NCBI GenBank assembly: GCA_021810815.1 | Contig: JAJZHR010000046.1 | Coordinates: forward strand, 1 to 10,118 | Direction: 5' to 3' | From: Acidobacteriota bacterium | GTDB lineage: Bacteria; Acidobacteriota; Terriglobia; Terriglobales; Acidobacteriaceae | Length of the DNA: 10,118 nucleotides | Shown here: positions 1-6,517 of the stretch, piece by piece | Layout of the letters: each line of letters opens with the position of its first letter | How positions within the stretch are numbered: position 1 is the stretch's first letter | The notes under the pieces: model-generated | The model's database searches: none | Told to the model about the DNA's origin: nothing | What the model saw: the letters and a program-made list of their open reading frames with translations, nothing else | Position numbers and translations under genes: made by a program

Positions 1-711
1 GGGCATGCCGGGGCGGTCGTCGAGCACCTGGATGGGGGCGGTCTGGACCTGTGGAACGAGTCCGATGTCCTCCACGTCGAAGTCGTCGCCATTGCCCTTG
101 AAGGCGATGGGGAGAGTGGTGTCGATGCGCTTGCCATTGTCGATGTACGACAGGGCTACCCTCTGGTTGAGGTTGAGCAGAGAGCGAATCTGCACCTGCT
201 CCCAGGTGGGATTTTCGACCGTGTCAAAGTGGACAATGGTGTCTCCGCTGCGCATGCCAGCGGCGGCAGCGGGCGAGTTGTGCGTGATGTAGTCGGTGAC
301 GGCGGAGCCGTGGAAGTATTGCTGGACCTCATCGTGGAACATGAAGACGCCGGTGAGCAGGACGATGGCGAGGACGAAGTTGGCGAAGGGGCCTGCGAGG
401 GCGATGAGGATGCGCTGCCAGCGCGGGTGCGTGGCGAACTCGCCGCCAAGGTCGGCGGAGACGCCGGTGGAGCCATCGACCCAACTGACGTATCCGCCGA
501 GAGGGAGCAGGCTGACGCGGTAGTCGGTCTCTCCGCGCTTGAAGCCGAAGAGGCGCTTGCCCATGCCGACGGAGAAGACGGCGACGCGGACGCCGCAGAG
601 CTTGGCGACGGCGAAGTGGCCGAACTCATGCACCAGCACCATGATGCCGAGGACGATGAGGAGATAGATTGTGGTTTGCAGAAAGCCGAGCGTGCCGAGG
701 AGAAGTGGCAT
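1..711 (-). CDS. rseP: RseP-family site-2 zinc metalloprotease, N-terminal 237 residues (cut by window edge)
   Basis: This is an inner-membrane intramembrane protease of the RseP/S2P family. In well-studied relatives it cleaves anti-sigma factors to release envelope-stress sigma factors and also removes remnant signal peptides. The ATG at 711 begins a hydrophobic segment (residues about 3-27) that runs into the catalytic motif HEFGH (28-32), the HExxH zinc site. It is followed by LLPLGGYVSW (68-77), typical of the family's membrane-reentrant loop, then a second membrane segment with ALAGPFANF (about 104-112). A PDZ domain follows (about 125-205), with NSPAAAAGMRSGD as its ligand-binding loop region. 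The frame is open to base 1 and stops near the start of a second PDZ domain (RPGMP). The last metal ligand and C-terminal membrane segments therefore lie outside the window. The gene starts 24 bp after dxr, so it is very likely cotranscribed with it. No clear Shine-Dalgarno sequence is visible. The family call is secure. Confidence 0.95.
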   Translation of the reverse strand, partial: MPLLLGTLGFLQTTIYLLIVLGIMVLVHEFGHFAVAKLCGVRVAVFSVGMGKRLFGFKRGETDYRVSLLPLGGYVSWVDGSTGVSADLGGEFATHPRWQRILIALAGPFANFVLAIVLLTGVFMFHDEVQQYFHGSAVTDYITHNSPAAAAGMRSGDTIVHFDTVENPTWEQVQIRSLLNLNQRVALSYIDNGKRIDTTLPIAFKGNGDDFDVEDIGLVPQVQTAPIQVLDDRPGMP

Positions 712-735
712 AGGTTTTATGGAGTCCGGGAAAGG

Positions 736-1974
736 CTATTGGGATTTTGATGCAGCCCTGCGGCCATGGGGCGTCAACATCTCGCGTGCAAGGCTGCGCG
801 CCTCTGAATCGGATGCCAGGACAGCGGCGATGGTGTCCGGGTGGGCGGCTGGCGTACGCTCGAGCACTCTTTCAATTGTACGCGCAATGCCGGTGAAGGG
901 GATGGCGCCGTCGAGGAAGGCGGCAACTGCGATTTCATCGGCTGCATTCAAGGCAATGCAGGCTGCGCCACCGGCCTCGGCAGCCTCATAAGCGAGGCGC
1001 AGGCAGGGGAAACGGGCGAAGTCGGGAGGGGAGAAGTCGAGCTGGCTGAGGGTGCTGAGGTCGAAGGCGAGGTCGGAGGCGACGCGCTCGGGATAGCTGA
1101 GGGCGTAGAGGATGGGGAGGCGCATGTCCGTGACGGAGAGCTGGGCGAGGACGCTGCCGTCGATGAACTCGACCAGGGAATGGATGGTGGACTGGGGATG
1201 GACGGTGACCTTGACCTGAGAGGGCGGAGCATCGAAGAGGCGGCATGCCTCGATGACTTCGAAGCCCTTGTTCATCATGGTGGCGGAGTCGATGGTGATG
1301 CGGCGGCCCATGACCCAGGTGGGGTGCTTGAGGGCCTGGGCTACGGTGATGTGGTCGAAGTCGGCGGCGGGGGTGTTGCGGAAGGGGCCGCCAGAGGCGG
1401 TGAGCCAGATGCGGTTGACTTCGCTCCGGTCGCCGCCGCGCATGCACTGGTGGACGGCGTTGTGCTCGCTGTCGATGGGCAGCAGGGCTACGTTGTGGCT
1501 GCGGGCGGCGGCGGTGATGATCTCGCCCGCTGCGACGAGGCATTCCTTGTTGGCGAGGCCGATGGTTTTGCCCGCGCAGACGGCGGCGTAGGTGGCTTCG
1601 AGACCGGCGACGCCGACGATGGCGCTGACGACGAAATCCACCTCCGGCAGGGTTGCGACGCGGATGGCGCCGGAGCTGCCATGGAGGACTTCAATGCCGG
1701 TGACGCCGGCGGATTTCAGGCGGGCGGAAAGTGCGTCGGCGAGCTGCTCGTCGGCCATGGAGATGACGCGGGGTCGCCAGCGCTGGCACTGGTCGAAGGC
1801 TGCGTCGAGGTTGCGGCCAGCTGCGAGCGAGACGACGGAATAACGGTCGGGGAAGCTCTCAACGATGCTGAGAGTGCTGTTGCCGATGGAGCCGGTGGAG
1901 CCCAGGATTGCTAGTTTTTTCACGGACACTTTGGAAGGTTTCTCGGGGCTGAATCTTCCACCATCATACGGCAT
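736..1974 (-). CDS. dxr: 1-deoxy-D-xylulose 5-phosphate reductoisomerase
   Basis: Dxr is a cytoplasmic enzyme that converts 1-deoxy-D-xylulose 5-phosphate to 2-C-methyl-D-erythritol 4-phosphate with NADPH and a divalent metal. This is the committed step of the MEP isoprenoid pathway. The NADPH-binding motif GSTGSIG is at residues 25-31 and LANKECLV at 140-147. The metal ligands sit in PIDSEHN (D168, E170) and in SATMMNKGFE (E239). PQSTIHSLVEF and VTDMRLPI mark the substrate and C-terminal regions. Length is 412 residues against about 390-400 for the family. The excess is an N-terminal extension: homology begins at VKKLAILG, so GTG starts at 1929 or 1923 fit the family better than the ATG at 1974. 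No start has a convincing ribosome binding site. The gene lies 33 bp after cdsA and 24 bp before rseP in the same direction, as expected for an envelope-lipid operon. Function is certain, start uncertain. Confidence 0.96.
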   Translation of the reverse strand: MPYDGGRFSPEKPSKVSVKKLAILGSTGSIGNSTLSIVESFPDRYSVVSLAAGRNLDAAFDQCQRWRPRVISMADEQLADALSARLKSAGVTGIEVLHGSSGAIRVATLPEVDFVVSAIVGVAGLEATYAAVCAGKTIGLANKECLVAAGEIITAAARSHNVALLPIDSEHNAVHQCMRGGDRSEVNRIWLTASGGPFRNTPAADFDHITVAQALKHPTWVMGRRITIDSATMMNKGFEVIEACRLFDAPPSQVKVTVHPQSTIHSLVEFIDGSVLAQLSVTDMRLPILYALSYPERVASDLAFDLSTLSQLDFSPPDFARFPCLRLAYEAAEAGGAACIALNAADEIAVAAFLDGAIPFTGIARTIERVLERTPAAHPDTIAAVLASDSEARSLAREMLTPHGRRAASKSQ

Positions 1975-1983
1975 GGTGCGGGC

Positions 1984-2019
1984 AGAACCTGCTTTGGTTT
2001 GGGCGGACTAGAACCTGCT
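1984..2019. repeat. 10-bp direct repeat at the cdsA/dxr junction
   Basis: AGAACCTGCT occurs at 1984-1993 and again at 2010-2019, each followed shortly by TGGGCG. The second copy covers the cdsA stop codon and the first lies in the 33-bp spacer before the dxr ATG. This looks like a small local duplication of the 3' end of cdsA. No function is evident. Confidence 0.5.
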
Positions 2020-2850
2020 CTGGGCGAAATAGTCGCGGAGGAGCAGGGCGAACCAGAGAGTTGGTGCTGCGAGCAGCAGGGCATCGACGCGATCCAGCAT
2101 GCCGCCGTGGCCTGGAAGCAGGTTGCCGGAGTCCTTCACGTCCGCGCCGCGCTTCAGTGCGGATTCGAGCAGGTCGCCGACCTGGGCGGCCACGTTGAGC
2201 AGGACGGAGATGGCAAGCCATTGCCAGAGAGGCTCCATGAAGTAGACGGTGCCGATGTTGCGCTCTGCGAGAGCGTTGCTGATGAGAATGACGGCCATGC
2301 CGGCGACGATGCTGCCGGCCATCGATCCAGCAGCACCCTCCCATGTTTTGTTGGGGCTGATGTGGGGAGCGAACTTGCGTTTGCCGAAGGCCCGGCCGAC
2401 GTAGAGGGCAACGATGTCCCCTACCCAGACGATGGCAAAGAGGAACAGGAGAAGGCCGATGCCGTTCTCTCGCGTGAGGAACAGCGGGAGCAGGGACAAC
2501 GGGTAGACCACATAGAGCAGTCCGAAGATGCTGAAGGCCGTGTCCGGCAGAACGCGGTGCAGGGGGGAACTGAAGCTGTAGACGAGCAGCAGCAGCAGGG
2601 ACATCGCCCCGACGGCGGGCATCAGCAGCGTGGTGGGAAGGGCGAAGGTGGTCAGGAACAGGAGTCCGCCGCAGAGCATGGGGAGCCACGGAGACAGTTT
2701 TGCGCCGGAGGCGTTGGCCAGGTGGATGTACTCATGGAGAGCCAGTTCCGCGATGATCGCAACGAACAGCGCGGCGAGCCAGAGAGGAGCTTTGAAGAGG
2801 ATCAGCAGGGCGACTGCGACCAGGAGAACGGCAGTAAGGATTCTTTTCAT
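2008..2850 (-). CDS. cdsA: Phosphatidate cytidylyltransferase (CDP-diacylglycerol synthase)
   Basis: CdsA is an integral inner-membrane enzyme that joins CTP and phosphatidic acid to give CDP-diacylglycerol, the precursor of bacterial phospholipids. The 280-residue product has several hydrophobic segments (about 4-37, 57-90, 105-125, 130-150, 175-192, 209-225). The family signature spans residues 230-256: S230, K233-R234, K239-D240, H248-G249-G250 and D253-R254-V255-D256 are all present. A second conserved block, GKRKFAPHISPNKTWEG (156-172), holds the cytidylyltransferase core residues. Length is normal for the family. The start at ATG 2850 is the only one giving a typical N-terminus, but no Shine-Dalgarno sequence precedes it. 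It lies 156 bp downstream of uppS and 33 bp upstream of dxr on the same strand. This neighbourhood is conserved widely among bacteria, which supports the call. Confidence 0.95.
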   Translation of the reverse strand: MKRILTAVLLVAVALLILFKAPLWLAALFVAIIAELALHEYIHLANASGAKLSPWLPMLCGGLLFLTTFALPTTLLMPAVGAMSLLLLLVYSFSSPLHRVLPDTAFSIFGLLYVVYPLSLLPLFLTRENGIGLLLFLFAIVWVGDIVALYVGRAFGKRKFAPHISPNKTWEGAAGSMAGSIVAGMAVILISNALAERNIGTVYFMEPLWQWLAISVLLNVAAQVGDLLESALKRGADVKDSGNLLPGHGGMLDRVDALLLAAPTLWFALLLRDYFAQSRF

Positions 2851-2956
2851 GGGTCAGAGGAAAGGATACAGGGTCGGCGCGCAAAAATGGCGGCCGAGGG
2901 AGTGCTATCTTCAGCATCGCTCGCTCAGATCGGTTGGGTAGCTATGGAAGAGAACA

Positions 2957-2990
2957 GCAGATTCCTTCGCTTCGCTCCTGGATGACAACC
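2957..2990. repeat. Dispersed-repeat-like intergenic sequence (CGAAGCGAAGGA type)
   Basis: Read on the minus strand, this stretch contains GTCATCCAGGAGCGAAGCGAAGG and continues into ATCTGCTG. It resembles the short intergenic repeat of the form GTCATCCTGAGCGAAGCGAAGG that I recall being scattered through acidobacterial and some other genomes. That resemblance is from memory and only one copy lies in this window. It occupies the 156-bp gap between uppS and cdsA. No other gene or clear promoter was seen in that gap. Confidence 0.45.
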
Positions 2991-3006
2991 AGAAAGACAA
3001 CGGTCT

Positions 3007-3933
3007 TCAGTGGCGAGTGAATTCGTGAGGCGCGAGTTCTGTGGCGATCTCGGATTCGAGTTCGGAGACGGGCTGGAGGGTGTCCAGTTGCTCATCCGAG
3101 TGGTTCTCTCCGAGGCCACCGAAGCGGCGGTCGCGGAGCTGGTAGTCGGCGATGGCTTCGAGCAGGTGGATGCCGCGGAAGTCTGGCCAGAGGCGGTCGG
3201 TGATGAAGATTTCGGAGTAGGCGATCTGCCACAGGAGGAAGTTGGAGATGCGCTGCTCTCCGCTGGTGCGGATGATGAGGTCCGGGTCGGGCATGCGGGC
3301 GGTGTAGAGGGAGCGGCTGATGGCGTCTTCGTCCAGAGCGTCCAGGCCGCCTGCTCCGAGCAGGTCCTCGATGGAGCAGCCGCGCTTGTGGGCTTCGGCG
3401 GCCAGGTCGGCGAGTATGTTGCGCAGGGCATCCACGATCTCTGAGCGCGCGCCATAGTTCAGGGCCAGGGTCAGCGTGGTTCCGGTGTTCTTCGCCGTCG
3501 CCTCTGCCGCCCAGATCATGGTCTCCTGCACCTCAGCGGGAAGCTCATGCGTGCGCCCGATGTAGGCCATGCGCACGTTGTTGTCGTTCATGCGCTGCAC
3601 ATTTCCCACGAGGTAGGACTTCAGCAGTTTCATGAGGAAGCCGACTTCGCTTTTCGGGCGGCGGAGGTTGTTCTCCAGCGAGAAGGCGTAGAGCGTGAGC
3701 CAGGGGAGGTCGATGCGGGAGGCGGTCTCGACGACGAACTGCACGGCCTCGGCTCCCTGCTGGTGGCCCAGGAAGCGCTTCAGGCTGCGCCGCCCGGCCC
3801 AGCGGCCATTGCCATCCATGATGATGGCGACGTGCTGGGGCATGCGCTGCTGGTCGAGCGCGGTGTAGATCGCCTGCTCCTCTGCTGAAAGTTCGTGGGC
3901 GCGGCTGGCGGGGCGTTGGCTTGAGAGTGTCAT
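3007..3933 (-). CDS. uppS: Isoprenyl transferase (undecaprenyl diphosphate synthase type)
   Basis: UppS is a cytoplasmic/membrane-associated cis-prenyltransferase. It condenses isopentenyl diphosphate units onto farnesyl diphosphate to make the C55 lipid carrier for peptidoglycan and surface polysaccharides. The catalytic motif IIMDGNGRWA is at residues 37-46, with D40 as the Mg/diphosphate-binding aspartate. The family signature is also present: NYGARSEI (159-166) and DPDLIIRTSGEQRISNFLLW (216-235), followed by QIAYSE. One departure is FSLENNLRRP at 84-93, where the family usually reads FSxENWxRP, so the common Trp is Asn. The chosen start, ATG 3933, gives 308 residues, including about 30 extra N-terminal residues and a roughly 40-residue charged tail after the conserved core. 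The frame stays open upstream to a GTG at 4062, but that extension does not look like UppS. No Shine-Dalgarno sequence is visible. It heads the uppS-cdsA-dxr-rseP cluster. Confidence 0.95.
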   Translation of the reverse strand: MTLSSQRPASRAHELSAEEQAIYTALDQQRMPQHVAIIMDGNGRWAGRRSLKRFLGHQQGAEAVQFVVETASRIDLPWLTLYAFSLENNLRRPKSEVGFLMKLLKSYLVGNVQRMNDNNVRMAYIGRTHELPAEVQETMIWAAEATAKNTGTTLTLALNYGARSEIVDALRNILADLAAEAHKRGCSIEDLLGAGGLDALDEDAISRSLYTARMPDPDLIIRTSGEQRISNFLLWQIAYSEIFITDRLWPDFRGIHLLEAIADYQLRDRRFGGLGENHSDEQLDTLQPVSELESEIATELAPHEFTRH

Positions 3934-3968
3934 AGGAACAAGAACTCGATGGCCGGTGCGTACCAAAT

Positions 3969-3999
3969 CCAGATGCGAAGAGGCGATGCCAGATGCGAA
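3969..3999. repeat. 11-bp direct repeat upstream of uppS
   Basis: CCAGATGCGAA occurs exactly at 3969-3979 and 3989-3999. The copies are offset by 20 bp, about two helical turns, which would place them on the same face of the DNA. They lie 36-66 bp upstream of the uppS ATG. A regulator-binding role is possible but is inference only. Confidence 0.4.
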
Positions 4000-4187
4000 T
4001 GGAATTTGCGGTCGCGCAAGACTCCGAAGTAGCAGGAGCCACGGCAAGTTCGACCGTAGCACAGTGAATGGAGGCGCGCAAACGGAACTGCTGTGCTGGT
4101 TGCCGGATGCGGGCGCGAAAGCTGCTTAACCCAGATTGGGGCGGATCGGACAGATCGGAAGGAATGGAAACGGAAGGGCACCGAAAG

Positions 4188-4211
4188 AGGGATGGGCTAA
4201 GTCCCATCCCT
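4188..4211 (-). terminator. Strong intergenic hairpin, likely terminator of the zinc-ribbon/HTH gene
   Basis: The arms AGGGATGGG (4188-4196) and CCCATCCCT (4203-4211) pair perfectly over 9 bp around the loop CTAAGT. On the minus strand the stem is followed by CTTTC, a short and weak T-run. It begins 39 bp after the stop codon of the regulator gene, so termination before the uppS cluster is the natural reading. The weak U-tract leaves open that it is only a stabilising 3' end or a dispersed palindrome. Confidence 0.6.
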
Positions 4212-4249
4212 TTCAAAGCGCAACTCAACGCGACTTGATCAGAGTTTCC

Positions 4250-4783
4250 TTATGCCGTGCGCTTGCGGCCAGCGGCCATCTCGCGGACGTGGTTCATGAA
4301 GATGGAGCGCTGCAGGCCATCGAGTTTGGAGACCATGGCCGCGACCTCGGCCATGAAGGGATCGCGCAGAAGGATGGAAAGCTCGTCCTGCTGGCGGCTG
4401 CCGGCGTCGCGCAGAAGAGCGGTGATGTCCACTTCGAGGGCGGTGGCGAGCCTTTCCAGCGAGGAGAGGGTCGGCGTGGCCTTGGCGTTCTCGATCTTGG
4501 AGATGTAGGTGCGCGGCACGTTCATGCGCCCGGCAAGCTGCCTCTGGCTCAGGTTGCGCGCTCTGCGGAGGTCGCGGACAGCCTGTGCCACCTGCAAGCC
4601 GCCCTTTTGCTCCGCTTGCGCGGGAACGAGGGACAGCGGAGCGGCGACTGGCTCGGGTTCATCGATTTCAAGTGGTTTGTGGCAGCGGCGGCACAGCGAG
4701 TTCATGGTGCGGAACTGCACCAGACTGCAATGGTCGCAACGCAAAACTTCCCGTGCCTGCACGGAAGCCATGGATGTTGCCAT
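4250..4783 (-). CDS. Zinc-ribbon plus XRE-type helix-turn-helix transcriptional regulator
   Basis: This is a predicted cytoplasmic DNA-binding regulator of 177 residues. The N-terminus holds a small zinc-ribbon-like knuckle pair, C16-x2-C19 and C31-x2-C34 (CDHC and CRRC). A Pro/Ala/Glu-rich linker (about 39-60) follows. Next comes a Cro/CI-type helix-turn-helix domain at about 65-124, with LSQRQLAGRMNVPRTYISKIE (from about 78) as helices 2-3 and TPTLSSLERLATALEVD as helices 4-5. The C-terminal 50 residues are probably helical and have no recognised fold. The start is ATG 4783; a second in-frame ATG lies at 4771. Neither has a clear Shine-Dalgarno sequence, but a good -35 box lies upstream. 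The frame remains open far upstream, antisense to the HD gene, and that part has no domain similarity. The gene is divergent from the HD hydrolase gene. Target genes are unknown; autoregulation and control of its neighbour are plausible inferences. Confidence 0.85.
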   Translation of the reverse strand: MATSMASVQAREVLRCDHCSLVQFRTMNSLCRRCHKPLEIDEPEPVAAPLSLVPAQAEQKGGLQVAQAVRDLRRARNLSQRQLAGRMNVPRTYISKIENAKATPTLSSLERLATALEVDITALLRDAGSRQQDELSILLRDPFMAEVAAMVSKLDGLQRSIFMNHVREMAAGRKRTA

Positions 4784-4841
4784 AAGTTGTTGCGGGAGCG
4801 CCAGAGCGGGCGTCCTGCGCGATGAAACTGGCGCTTTGAGG

Positions 4842-4870
4842 ATATTGCTGGATTGATAAGGGGTTGTCAA
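4842..4870 (-). promoter_or_regulatory. Candidate sigma70-type promoter of the HTH regulator gene
   Basis: On the minus strand a perfect -35 box, TTGACA (4870-4865), is separated by 17 bp from CAATAT (4847-4842). The latter keeps the A at position 2 and the T at position 6 of the -10 consensus but matches only three of six bases. Transcription would start near 4835, giving a leader of about 50 bases before the ATG at 4783. Confidence 0.5.
4853..4870. promoter_or_regulatory. Candidate operator: imperfect inverted repeat over the -35 box
   Basis: TTGATAA (4853-4859), GGGG, TTGTCAA (4864-4870) form a 7-4-7 inverted repeat with six of seven positions matching. It covers the -35 hexamer of the regulator gene's candidate promoter. 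Short palindromes in this position are typical of operators of Cro/CI-type repressors, so negative autoregulation is a reasonable inference. Confidence 0.4.
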
Positions 4871-4909
4871 GGAAAAAATCGGGTGAGGAAGGTAGAAAAG
4901 CCGATGAAA

Positions 4910-4923
4910 CCGGAAGTTTCCGG
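4910..4923. promoter_or_regulatory. 14-bp palindrome in the leader of the HD-domain gene
   Basis: CCGGAA (4910-4915), GT, TTCCGG (4918-4923) form a perfect inverted repeat 34 bp before the preferred start of the HD gene. It differs in sequence from the repeat at 4853-4870, so it would be a separate site if it is an operator. In an AT/GC-balanced leader, chance occurrence cannot be excluded. Confidence 0.35.
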
Positions 4924-4957
4924 AGATGGAACTTGTTGGGATGGCACAATACAGTGC

Positions 4958-5572
4958 ATGGGACACAACCGCCAGTACACGAGAGACGAGGCATGGGAGC
5001 TGTTGAACGAGTGGACGAAGTCGCCGGGGCTGATCAAGCATGCGCTTGCGGTGGAGTGCTGCGTTCGCTGGTACGGAGAGGCGGAGGCTGCGCGGCTGGG
5101 GCTGGATGGAGCGCAGGCGAGCGCTTTTGCGGAGACCTATGCTCTTGCCGGTCTGCTGCATGATTTCGACTACGACCGGCACCCGTCGCTGGAGGAGCAT
5201 CCGTTCGTAGGAGTGGCGCACCTGAGGGAGCTGGGATGGCCGGAGGTGGTGCTGCACGCGATCCTGGCGCATGCGGACTACTCCGGGACGCCGCGCGAGA
5301 CGCATCTGGACAAGGCGCTGTTTGCGTGCGACGAGCTTGCGGGATTTCTGACCGCGTGCGCCCTGGTGAAGCCGACGAAGTCGATCCGGGATGTGGACGT
5401 GGCGGGCGTGAGAAAGAAGATGAAGGACAAGGCGTTCGCGCGCGCCGTGAAGAGGGAAGACATCAGCGGCGGAGCGGAGCTGCTGGGGATTCCGGTGGAC
5501 GAGCACATCGGGAACTGCCTTGCGGCGATGCAGGCCGGAGCCGCGGAGCTTGGGCTGAGCGGGAACGTGTAG
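4958..5572 (+). CDS. HD-superfamily hydrolase (predicted metal-dependent phosphohydrolase)
   Basis: The 204-residue cytoplasmic protein belongs to the HD superfamily, whose members hydrolyse phosphate esters such as nucleotides using a metal held by H...HD...D. The ligands visible are H28 in LIKHALAVE, the doublet H68-D69 in LAGLLHDFDYD, and D125 in FACDELAGF. H100 and H105 in VVLHAILAHADY are likely further active-site residues. The pattern, with GIPVDEHI near the C-terminus, matches a conserved bacterial family of stand-alone HD hydrolases (COG2316-like, from memory). Its substrate is unknown. I chose ATG 4958 because the typical family N-terminus (short, then TRDEAWELLNEWTKS) begins there. 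An in-frame ATG at 4904 has AGGAAGG 11 bp upstream and would add 18 residues that look untranslated. CACAAT lies 7 bp before ATG 4958, so a leaderless transcript is conceivable. It is divergent from the HTH gene and convergent with the barrel gene downstream. Confidence 0.85.
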   Translation: MGHNRQYTRDEAWELLNEWTKSPGLIKHALAVECCVRWYGEAEAARLGLDGAQASAFAETYALAGLLHDFDYDRHPSLEEHPFVGVAHLRELGWPEVVLHAILAHADYSGTPRETHLDKALFACDELAGFLTACALVKPTKSIRDVDVAGVRKKMKDKAFARAVKREDISGGAELLGIPVDEHIGNCLAAMQAGAAELGLSGNV

Positions 5573-5599
5573 GCGGATGCTGTTATGTGAGCTGATTGG

Positions 5600-5634
5600 A
5601 TCCCACCCTTCGCAGAGGCGCGAAGGATGGGGCA
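5600..5634. repeat. Intergenic palindrome, copy 1 (TCCCACCCTTCGC type)
   Basis: The arms CCCACCCTTCGC (5602-5613) and GCGAAGGATGGG (5620-5631) pair over 12 positions with one C:A mismatch around a 6-base loop. It sits between the convergent HD and barrel genes, 29 bp past the HD stop and 24 bp past the barrel stop, so it may act as a shared terminator. There is no T-run on either side. It is closely similar to copy 2 at 6573-6613. Confidence 0.7.
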
Positions 5635-5655
5635 CCCGGCTTCAACCTCTGAGCG

Positions 5656-6420
5656 TCAATGCGGTCCGCCGAAGGTGTAGACGACGCTTATCGTCGGTGC
5701 ATTCGTTACGGTGAAGAGTCTTGAGATCGGCACGGAAGTAGTCGTGTTGGCGAAGTCGGGGCTCTTGTAGAAGAGACCGCGATATTCCGCCCGCGCGGAG
5801 AAGTGATCCGACAGCCTGTAGTTCATCCCCACACCGAACACCATCGCAGCACGCGCCTGCTCGTGGAATGGCGAAGAGCTTCCGGTAGGAAGGAACCAAA
5901 GAGCGCCACCGCCATACTGCGCGAAGGTGTTGAATCGCTTCGTTCTGGGCCCTTGCACCACATAGGCCAACGTCAGCTCAAACACATTGGAGGGGACGGA
6001 GCCTTGAGAGAATTGGGCGTATCCTCGCTGCGACGGATCCGTAGGGGTGTTGGAGAAGCTGTGCGAATAATTCTCCGAAAAGCGGCTGTACCCAAAGTTC
6101 ACGTTGTAGCCCAGCCAAGGATTGAACGATTGGTGAAAGGTTCCGAGCACGCCAGCGGAGGGAGTTGTGCCCTGCGTTTTTTGCTGGATGGTGGTCCCGA
6201 AGGAAGTGGTTGTCGTGGACACAGGAGCGCGCGTTGGCGTGAGTTGACCGAAAATGCCAAGCGATAAATCGGTGTCTGTCGCAAACGATTTCTTTGCAGC
6301 TTTTGGATTGGCAGTCTGCGACAGGGCTGGTCGAACTCCGACCATTGCCAGCAGACACGTTGCGAGCGAAAGCGCGCGGTGGGTGAGGGAAATACGGGAA
6401 GCGAGCTGCGATATAACCAA
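5656..6420 (-). CDS. Secreted small outer-membrane beta-barrel protein
   Basis: This is a predicted 254-residue OmpA/OmpW-like barrel of unknown ligand. A signal peptide is clear: basic and polar residues to R15, hydrophobic core ALSLATCLLAMVG (16-28), and cleavage probably after A32-L-S34. The mature part has alternating polar/aromatic strands such as WLGYNVNFGYSRFSENY, NVFELTLAYVVQG, FNTFAQYGGGALWFLP, RAAMVFGVGMNYRLSDHFSARAEYRGLFYKS and a terminal strand ISVVYTF. The last is followed by GGPH instead of ending on the aromatic residue. The TTG at 6420 is preferred because GAGGAG stands 7 bp before it and a TATAAT box lies about 100 bp upstream. An ATG at 6504 has no ribosome binding site and would sit almost at the predicted transcript start. 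The frame open to 6591 runs into a palindrome and is not coding. Role unknown; a porin-like or structural barrel is the modest guess. Confidence 0.75.
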   Translation of the reverse strand: MVISQLASRISLTHRALSLATCLLAMVGVRPALSQTANPKAAKKSFATDTDLSLGIFGQLTPTRAPVSTTTTSFGTTIQQKTQGTTPSAGVLGTFHQSFNPWLGYNVNFGYSRFSENYSHSFSNTPTDPSQRGYAQFSQGSVPSNVFELTLAYVVQGPRTKRFNTFAQYGGGALWFLPTGSSSPFHEQARAAMVFGVGMNYRLSDHFSARAEYRGLFYKSPDFANTTTSVPISRLFTVTNAPTISVVYTFGGPH

Positions 6421-6427
6421 GGCGATT

Positions 6428-6433
6428 CTCCTC
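6428..6433 (-). promoter_or_regulatory. Shine-Dalgarno sequence deciding the TTG start of the barrel gene
   Basis: GAGGAG reads 6433 to 6428 on the minus strand, with 7 bases (AATCGCC) before the TTG at 6420. It is the strongest ribosome binding site seen in the window, and no other candidate start of this frame has one. Confidence 0.7.
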
Positions 6434-6517
6434 GACGTACGGGATATCGCGCCTCTGTCCTCAGCAAGATAGAGAGTTACTGCCAGCGTCTTCTGCGAAC
6501 GCATTTTGGAACGGCCA

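Larger units (their letters stand above)
3934..4249. other. 316-bp intergenic stretch: uppS leader and regulator 3' end
   Basis: No gene is supported here. The uppS frame continues open as far as 4062, but without family similarity. The stretch holds an 11-bp direct repeat (3969-3999) and a strong hairpin (4188-4211). I looked for -35/-10 pairs ahead of uppS on the minus strand and found none I trust, although the cluster promoter is expected somewhere in this stretch. Confidence 0.6.

Noticed and set aside
156..750. Open frames at 156-629 (minus) and 229-750 (plus) overlapping rseP
   Set aside because: The partial RseP frame explains this DNA with HExxH and PDZ motifs. The others are Ser/Pro- or Glu/Asp-rich shadows.
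841..1914. 357-codon open frame on the plus strand, antisense to dxr
   Set aside because: It is a low-complexity antisense shadow. The complementary frame encodes an intact Dxr.
3934..4062. 43-residue N-terminal extension of UppS from GTG 4062
   Set aside because: UppS proteins do not carry such an extension and it has no ribosome binding site. The ATG at 3933 already gives a slightly long protein.
4784..5635. Upstream extension of the HTH regulator frame to 461 residues, antisense to the HD gene
   Set aside because: The extension has no domain and overlaps the HD gene and the promoter region. The regulator's zinc ribbon begins shortly after ATG 4783.
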